Assembly: GCA_003232385.1 (NCBI GenBank)
Contig: QIJE01000001.1
Span: 62,001 to 126,000, forward strand
Reading direction: 5' to 3'
DNA from: a bacterium
GTDB lineage: Bacteria; SZUA-79; Acidulodesulfobacterales; Acidulodesulfobacteraceae
DNA length: 64,000 bases
Part shown: in pieces, positions 60,553-64,000 of the stretch
How positions within the stretch are numbered: position 1 is the stretch's first letter
Layout of the letters: the number at the start of each line of letters is the position of its first letter
Notes under the pieces: model-generated
What the model saw: the letters and a program-made list of their open reading frames with translations, nothing else
Database searches by the model: none
What the model was told of the DNA's origin: nothing
Program-made: the position numbers and the translations under genes

Positions 60553-61872
60553 ATGGATCTTTTTAGCACTAACAAAGGGAATTCTTTGCCCCCGCTTGCC
60601 GAGAGGCTGAGGCCGAGAAGTATATCCGAATTTATCGGTCAAATGCACCTCCTCGGCGAAAATAAGCCGTTAAGAAACATGCTGGATTCTAAGCTTATCC
60701 GCTCAATGATACTCTGGGGCCCCCCGGGCAGCGGTAAAACCACCCTTGCGGGTATCATATCAAACACCTCCGGTTATGAATTTTACGCTATTTCGGCTGT
60801 TTCCTCCGGGGTTAAGGAATTAAAAGAAATAATCGATAAAGCAAATGTAAGCTTTAAATATTACAAGAATCCGATAATAGTTTTCATAGACGAAATGCAC
60901 CGTTTTAACAAATCTCAACAGGATTTACTTCTGCATTCCGTAGAAAAAGGAAGCCTTCTGCTTATAGGGGCGACCACCGAAAACCCTTCGTTCGAAATAA
61001 ACCCTCCTATTCTATCAAGGACGTCGGTTTTCACGTTAAATCTCTTGTCAAAAAGCGACTTAATCAAAATAGCGGAGCGGGCGTTAAACAGCGATGAAGT
61101 TTTAAGTAAGAGGAATATAACCCTGGAAAAAGACGCCGAAAATACCCTGGTTCGATATTCCGGAGGAGACGCCCGTATAATGTTAAACGCTCTTGAAATT
61201 GCGTCAAGCCTCATAAAGCGCATCAACGGGGGCAAACAAATATTGACGGCAAAAATTATAGAAGAGGCATATCTCAGAAAACCTAAATACGATAAAAGCG
61301 GGGAAGAACACTATAATACTATATCGGCTTTTATTAAGAGCATAAGAGGAAGCAACCCGGATGGAGCTATTTTTTGGCTTGCGAAGATGTTGGATGCGGG
61401 CGAAGATATCAAATTTATCGCAAGAAGAATGATAATCGCAGCATCCGAAGATATAGGCAATGCGGAACCGGAGGCACTGACTCTATCCGTAAGTTGTTTC
61501 AATGCGGTTAACGCCATAGGCATGCCGGAAGCGAGAATTATATTATCGCAAACGGTTGCATTTCTTGCAAGCTGCCCTAAGTCTAATGCAAGCTATGTTG
61601 CAATAAACGAGGCATTAAGAGATGTAAGAGATTTTCCGACGACGACCGTTCCTCTTCATTTAAGAAATGCCCCGACAGAACTCATGAAAGATGCAGGATA
61701 TCATAAGGGCTATAAATATGTCCACGACTATAAAAATCATTTTACGGAACAAGAGTATCTCCCTGCCGAGCTTTCGTCTCGAACATATTACCGCCCCGAG
61801 GATATAGGCAAAGAAAAAGAAATCAGCGCCCGCTTAAAGTTGCTATGGGGAAACACTAAGAACCGACGGTAG
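60553..61872 (+). CDS. rarA: Replication-associated recombination protein A (MgsA/RarA AAA+ ATPase)
   Basis: AAA+ ATPase acting at stalled replication forks. The 439 residues contain PLAERLRPRSISEFIGQMHL, Walker A LWGPPGSGKTTLAG, Walker B IVFIDEMHRFNKSQQD, and the conserved GATTENPSFEINPPILSRT (sensor 1 and arginine finger region). The C-terminal tetramerisation half has EEHYNTISAFIKSIRGSNPD and the LHLRNAPTELMKDAGYHKGY segment. All are typical RarA motifs. A TTAATTTTTTTT run precedes the ATG, with GAGGTT 12 bases upstream. Confidence 0.95.
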   Translation: MDLFSTNKGNSLPPLAERLRPRSISEFIGQMHLLGENKPLRNMLDSKLIRSMILWGPPGSGKTTLAGIISNTSGYEFYAISAVSSGVKELKEIIDKANVSFKYYKNPIIVFIDEMHRFNKSQQDLLLHSVEKGSLLLIGATTENPSFEINPPILSRTSVFTLNLLSKSDLIKIAERALNSDEVLSKRNITLEKDAENTLVRYSGGDARIMLNALEIASSLIKRINGGKQILTAKIIEEAYLRKPKYDKSGEEHYNTISAFIKSIRGSNPDGAIFWLAKMLDAGEDIKFIARRMIIAASEDIGNAEPEALTLSVSCFNAVNAIGMPEARIILSQTVAFLASCPKSNASYVAINEALRDVRDFPTTTVPLHLRNAPTELMKDAGYHKGYKYVHDYKNHFTEQEYLPAELSSRTYYRPEDIGKEKEISARLKLLWGNTKNRR

Positions 61873-61896
61873 GCATAATCAGGCTGATTTTAATTA

Positions 61897-63243
61897 CTAA
61901 AACGGACTTTTAAGGACATAAATTTTATTGTCTCTATACTTAAAAAGGTAAAGCCCCTTTTTAAATTTATTGCCGCTTAAACGACTAATGCCGCATACAC
62001 CCCTAAAAGACTTAACACTTAGAATAGCATCGTAAAAGGTATATGTACGAGCGTTATTTGCTTTCATTAAATATTGCACCTTAAACGGGGGCGGGTTATT
62101 TGACGAACCGCTTGGGCCTACCGCTTCGCGGTGTGAAAAGGCCTCGGCTGCTTTAATTAGTATACCTCCGATATCGTAACCCTCTGCGCTGATTATGTTG
62201 GGCATTTTGCCGTAATTATTTTGATATATGGAAGCGAATTTTTTAACTACTTTATCATTATCGTATTTAAAAAATCCGTCGGTAAAAATTGCGTTTTGCA
62301 TATAAAAACCATACTTTTCTATGAAATGTTCCGAATCAAACGGGCTTAAACCGAATATGGGAAATCCGGTAATATTATAATACATAAGTTGGGTCAAAAT
62401 TAACCCTAATTTAGACGGGTTTCCGATCACAAAAAGCCCCTTAAAGGGTATATGCGGCTTAACTTTCGTTATCCCGTGCATAAGGTCGAACGGAGTAACG
62501 CCGAGCTGAGCCTCTTCGGCCTTCGATAAACGACCTTTTTTCAATTTGTTAAATTTAACAATTGAATGGAAATTATAAAAAAAATCAACCGTTTTATCGT
62601 CGTACTCGGTACTATTTATAATGTCAATGCCGTTTTTCGAGGAAAAATGCCTTATATAATCCATAAGTTTAGGCCCGTATCCGTTATGCGGATAAATAAC
62701 CGAAATGCGACTTATGCCGTTAGAAGCCGCATATTCTATCTCTGTTCTTATCTCCTGCTTTAAAGTCATTCCGTAGCTAAACGTGAAAGACGAAGCATCC
62801 TTCTTGGCCACAAACGGGGACGGAGTAATTACGGGGATCTTAAATTTAGCGGAATTTGACGCAAAATATTTTAATTGGGTTGCGAATAGCGGCCCAATTA
62901 CGGCACTCACACCTTTTTTAGATAGGGAAGTAAATATATAGTTTATATCGGTAGCACCGGCATTCACGGGAAGATTGACCGTTACGTAATTTATCTTAGA
63001 ACCGCCTTTATCGTCAAGGCTGAGAAGTAAACCGTTTATAAATTGTTTACTAAAATAAACAAATCTCCCTCTTGTAGGAATGACTACGGCTATTTTTAAA
63101 GTACTTCCTTTTCCGTAAGCCGAAGGAAGCACGAATAAAACGGGGAGTATGATAAAAACCGTCGCTAAAAAAATTAGCGTAAATATAATCGGCTTGCCTT
63201 TTTGCTTTTTTATTCTTCCTATCGAGATCGAATACTCGGACAT
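61897..63243 (-). CDS. Periplasmic substrate-binding protein of the LivK type (type 1 binding fold)
   Basis: 448 residues with an N-terminal hydrophobic anchor (~20-43). The rest is a type 1 periplasmic-binding fold: LKIAVVIPTRGRFVYFSKQF, KKGVSAVIGPLFATQLKYFA, IPVITPSPFVAKKD and RISVIYPHNGYGPKLMDYI. Homologues include branched-chain amino-acid binding proteins and the penicillin-binding-protein activator LpoA. No permease genes are adjacent, so the LpoA-like possibility is worth noting. Ligand unknown. Confidence 0.75.
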   Translation of the reverse strand: MSEYSISIGRIKKQKGKPIIFTLIFLATVFIILPVLFVLPSAYGKGSTLKIAVVIPTRGRFVYFSKQFINGLLLSLDDKGGSKINYVTVNLPVNAGATDINYIFTSLSKKGVSAVIGPLFATQLKYFASNSAKFKIPVITPSPFVAKKDASSFTFSYGMTLKQEIRTEIEYAASNGISRISVIYPHNGYGPKLMDYIRHFSSKNGIDIINSTEYDDKTVDFFYNFHSIVKFNKLKKGRLSKAEEAQLGVTPFDLMHGITKVKPHIPFKGLFVIGNPSKLGLILTQLMYYNITGFPIFGLSPFDSEHFIEKYGFYMQNAIFTDGFFKYDNDKVVKKFASIYQNNYGKMPNIISAEGYDIGGILIKAAEAFSHREAVGPSGSSNNPPPFKVQYLMKANNARTYTFYDAILSVKSFRGVCGISRLSGNKFKKGLYLFKYRDNKIYVLKSPF

Positions 63244-63374
63244 TTTTAAAAATATATAAATCGAATAAATTTATAATGTATAAAAACATTTTGATCAGCT
63301 TGATTTTATCATATTATTAAAATAAATCATATTAATAATCGGGAAAGCTTATATGTTATATATACTATAACGAT

Positions 63375-63491
63375 ATGGGCGGTGTAATGGAAACCTTTAT
63401 TTTTATTTGTACGGGTTTAAGCAGTGAAGCCGAAATAAAATTTATAAAAAGATTCGATACTGATAATTTTACCCCATTATTCGTTGCTTAA
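63375..63491 (+). CDS. Very small ORF or gene remnant
   Basis: 38 codons starting MGGVMETFIFICTGLSSEAE, ending at TAA. The same frame continues open for about 45 codons after the stop (FQKFSKKNTAPFIGNN...). It may be a decayed gene; in many genomes dprA lies here, but I see no clear match. Low support. Confidence 0.2.
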   Translation: MGGVMETFIFICTGLSSEAEIKFIKRFDTDNFTPLFVA

Positions 63492-63617
63492 TTTCAAAAA
63501 TTTTCGAAAAAGAATACCGCCCCGTTCATCGGCAATAACCCCCTAAAAATCAGTGAGAAAAGACATAACGACACTCAAAAAATCATAGTGGAAACTTTAC
63601 AAAAAACAATATTACTA

Positions 63618-63646
63618 TTGACAATTTACTAAAACTAAGCAATATT
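63618..63646 (+). promoter_or_regulatory. Putative sigma-70-type promoter of topA
   Basis: TTGACA (63618-63623), a 17-base spacer and AATATT (63641-63646). The -35 is perfect and the -10 is weak. The topA ATG lies 84 bases beyond. Confidence 0.45.
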
Positions 63647-63729
63647 AAACTTAATGTTAACGATACTAAAATCATGAAAGCACTTTCTATACTTGAGATA
63701 GAAAGGTGCCCGGAGGGATTATAAAAAAT

Positions 63730-64000
63730 ATGAAAAAGCTTGTTCTTGTAGAATCTCCGTCAAAAGCACATACCATCAATAAATACCTGGGAAAAGATTA
63801 TATAGTCAAGGCTACGGTAGGACACATAAAGAATTTGCCTAAGAATTCTATCGGCGTAGATATAGAAAACGGATTCGAACCTAAGTATGAAATAATAAAG
63901 GGTAAAGAAAAAACAACCGGAGAGATAAAAAAATTAGCAAAAAACGCCGACATTATTTATTTAGCTCCCGATCCCGACAGAGAGGGCGAAGCGATAGCAT
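63730..64000 (+). CDS. topA: DNA topoisomerase I, N-terminal part (truncated by window edge)
   Basis: Type IA topoisomerase that relaxes negative supercoils. Ninety codons are visible, starting [20 protein letters not shown], with [20 protein letters not shown] and [14 protein letters not shown], the Toprim motif (catalytic Glu in ESPSK, DxD in DPDRE). The frame runs past the right edge. GGAGG lies 13 bases before the ATG, slightly far. The substrate-binding-protein gene upstream is in the opposite direction. Confidence 0.95.
   Translation, partial: MKKLVLVESPSKAHTINKYLGKDYIVKATVGHIKNLPKNSIGVDIENGFEPKYEIIKGKEKTTGEIKKLAKNADIIYLAPDPDREGEAIA

Larger units (their letters stand above)
63290..63729. 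other. Intergenic region upstream of topA
   Basis: 440 bases without a supported gene. It holds a 38-codon frame at 63375-63491 (see separate entry), a second open stretch in the same frame after its stop, and a promoter-like TTGACA at 63618-63623 with AATATT 17 bases later at 63641-63646, before topA. No RNA gene was recognised. Confidence 0.6.

Overview
The window is a gene-dense, AT-rich bacterial chromosome segment with no rRNA, tRNA, CRISPR array or insertion sequence that I could recognise. LpxK, LpxL-type and GmhB genes point to a Gram-negative cell with lipopolysaccharide. A molybdenum-nitrogenase operon with NifI-type PII proteins, a siroheme-dependent (Ahb) haem route and a complex-I-like membrane operon suggest an anaerobic or microaerobic diazotroph. 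The set resembles Deltaproteobacteria-like lineages, for example the acid-habitat Acidulodesulfobacterales. That placement is inference from gene content only.

Layout. 1-5.4 kb: end of holA, then a leftward rpsT, gmhB, lpxL-type, lpxK, aspartate aminotransferase, coaD run in which lpxK is split at an A10 tract. 5.5-11.9 kb (rightward): an orphan exported ORF, a duplicated copper-chaperone (HMA) gene, a copper P-type ATPase with a damaged N-terminus, and phosphoketolase. 11.9-14.1 kb: rsmD, a Crp/Fnr regulator, an FmdB zinc ribbon and an alkyltransferase. 14.1-24.5 kb: one long leftward nif operon, nifH-nifB-methyltransferase-ferredoxin-nifD-K-E-N-nifX-ANTAR regulator-nifI1-nifI2, with nifV divergent at 25.0 kb. 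26.2-29.2 kb: HPP membrane protein, CBS protein and a dynamin-like GTPase. 29.3-36.7 kb: a six-gene Hyf-like operon whose 'large subunit' lacks the nickel ligands. 37.1-38.7 kb: a fused DUF2249/ScdA/hemerythrin repair protein and a convergent HTH-NosL-like regulator. 38.8-57.9 kb: a long leftward run of polA, RDD protein, ahbD, ahbC, cobA-hemD, hemC, hemA, hemX/ccsA-like, met8-like, AMMECR1, osmC-like, gpsA, gyrA, moaA and PBP1A. 58-64 kb: small hypothetical and LRV-repeat proteins, DUF488, MscS, rarA, a substrate-binding protein and the start of topA.

The strongest observation is the leader of the nif operon. A good sigma-54 promoter (24751-24766, leftward) lies about 200 bases before nifH. 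Between them are two tandem hexaloop hairpins, the second overlapping the 5' arm of a strong intrinsic terminator. That is the architecture of an ANTAR antitermination target, and an ANTAR response regulator is encoded near the distal end of the same operon. Nitrogenase transcription therefore appears to be gated twice, at initiation by sigma-54 and at elongation by ANTAR antitermination, with NifI1/NifI2 providing post-translational control. Geobacter GnfR is the closest known precedent I can name.

Other points of interest are a nif-operon methyltransferase of unknown role, the nickel-less Hyf/Ehr-type complex with a dynamin gene directly downstream, a DNA-binding protein fused to a cysteine-rich NosL-like domain beside a nitrosative-stress repair gene, and two apparent frame breaks (lpxK and the copper ATPase).
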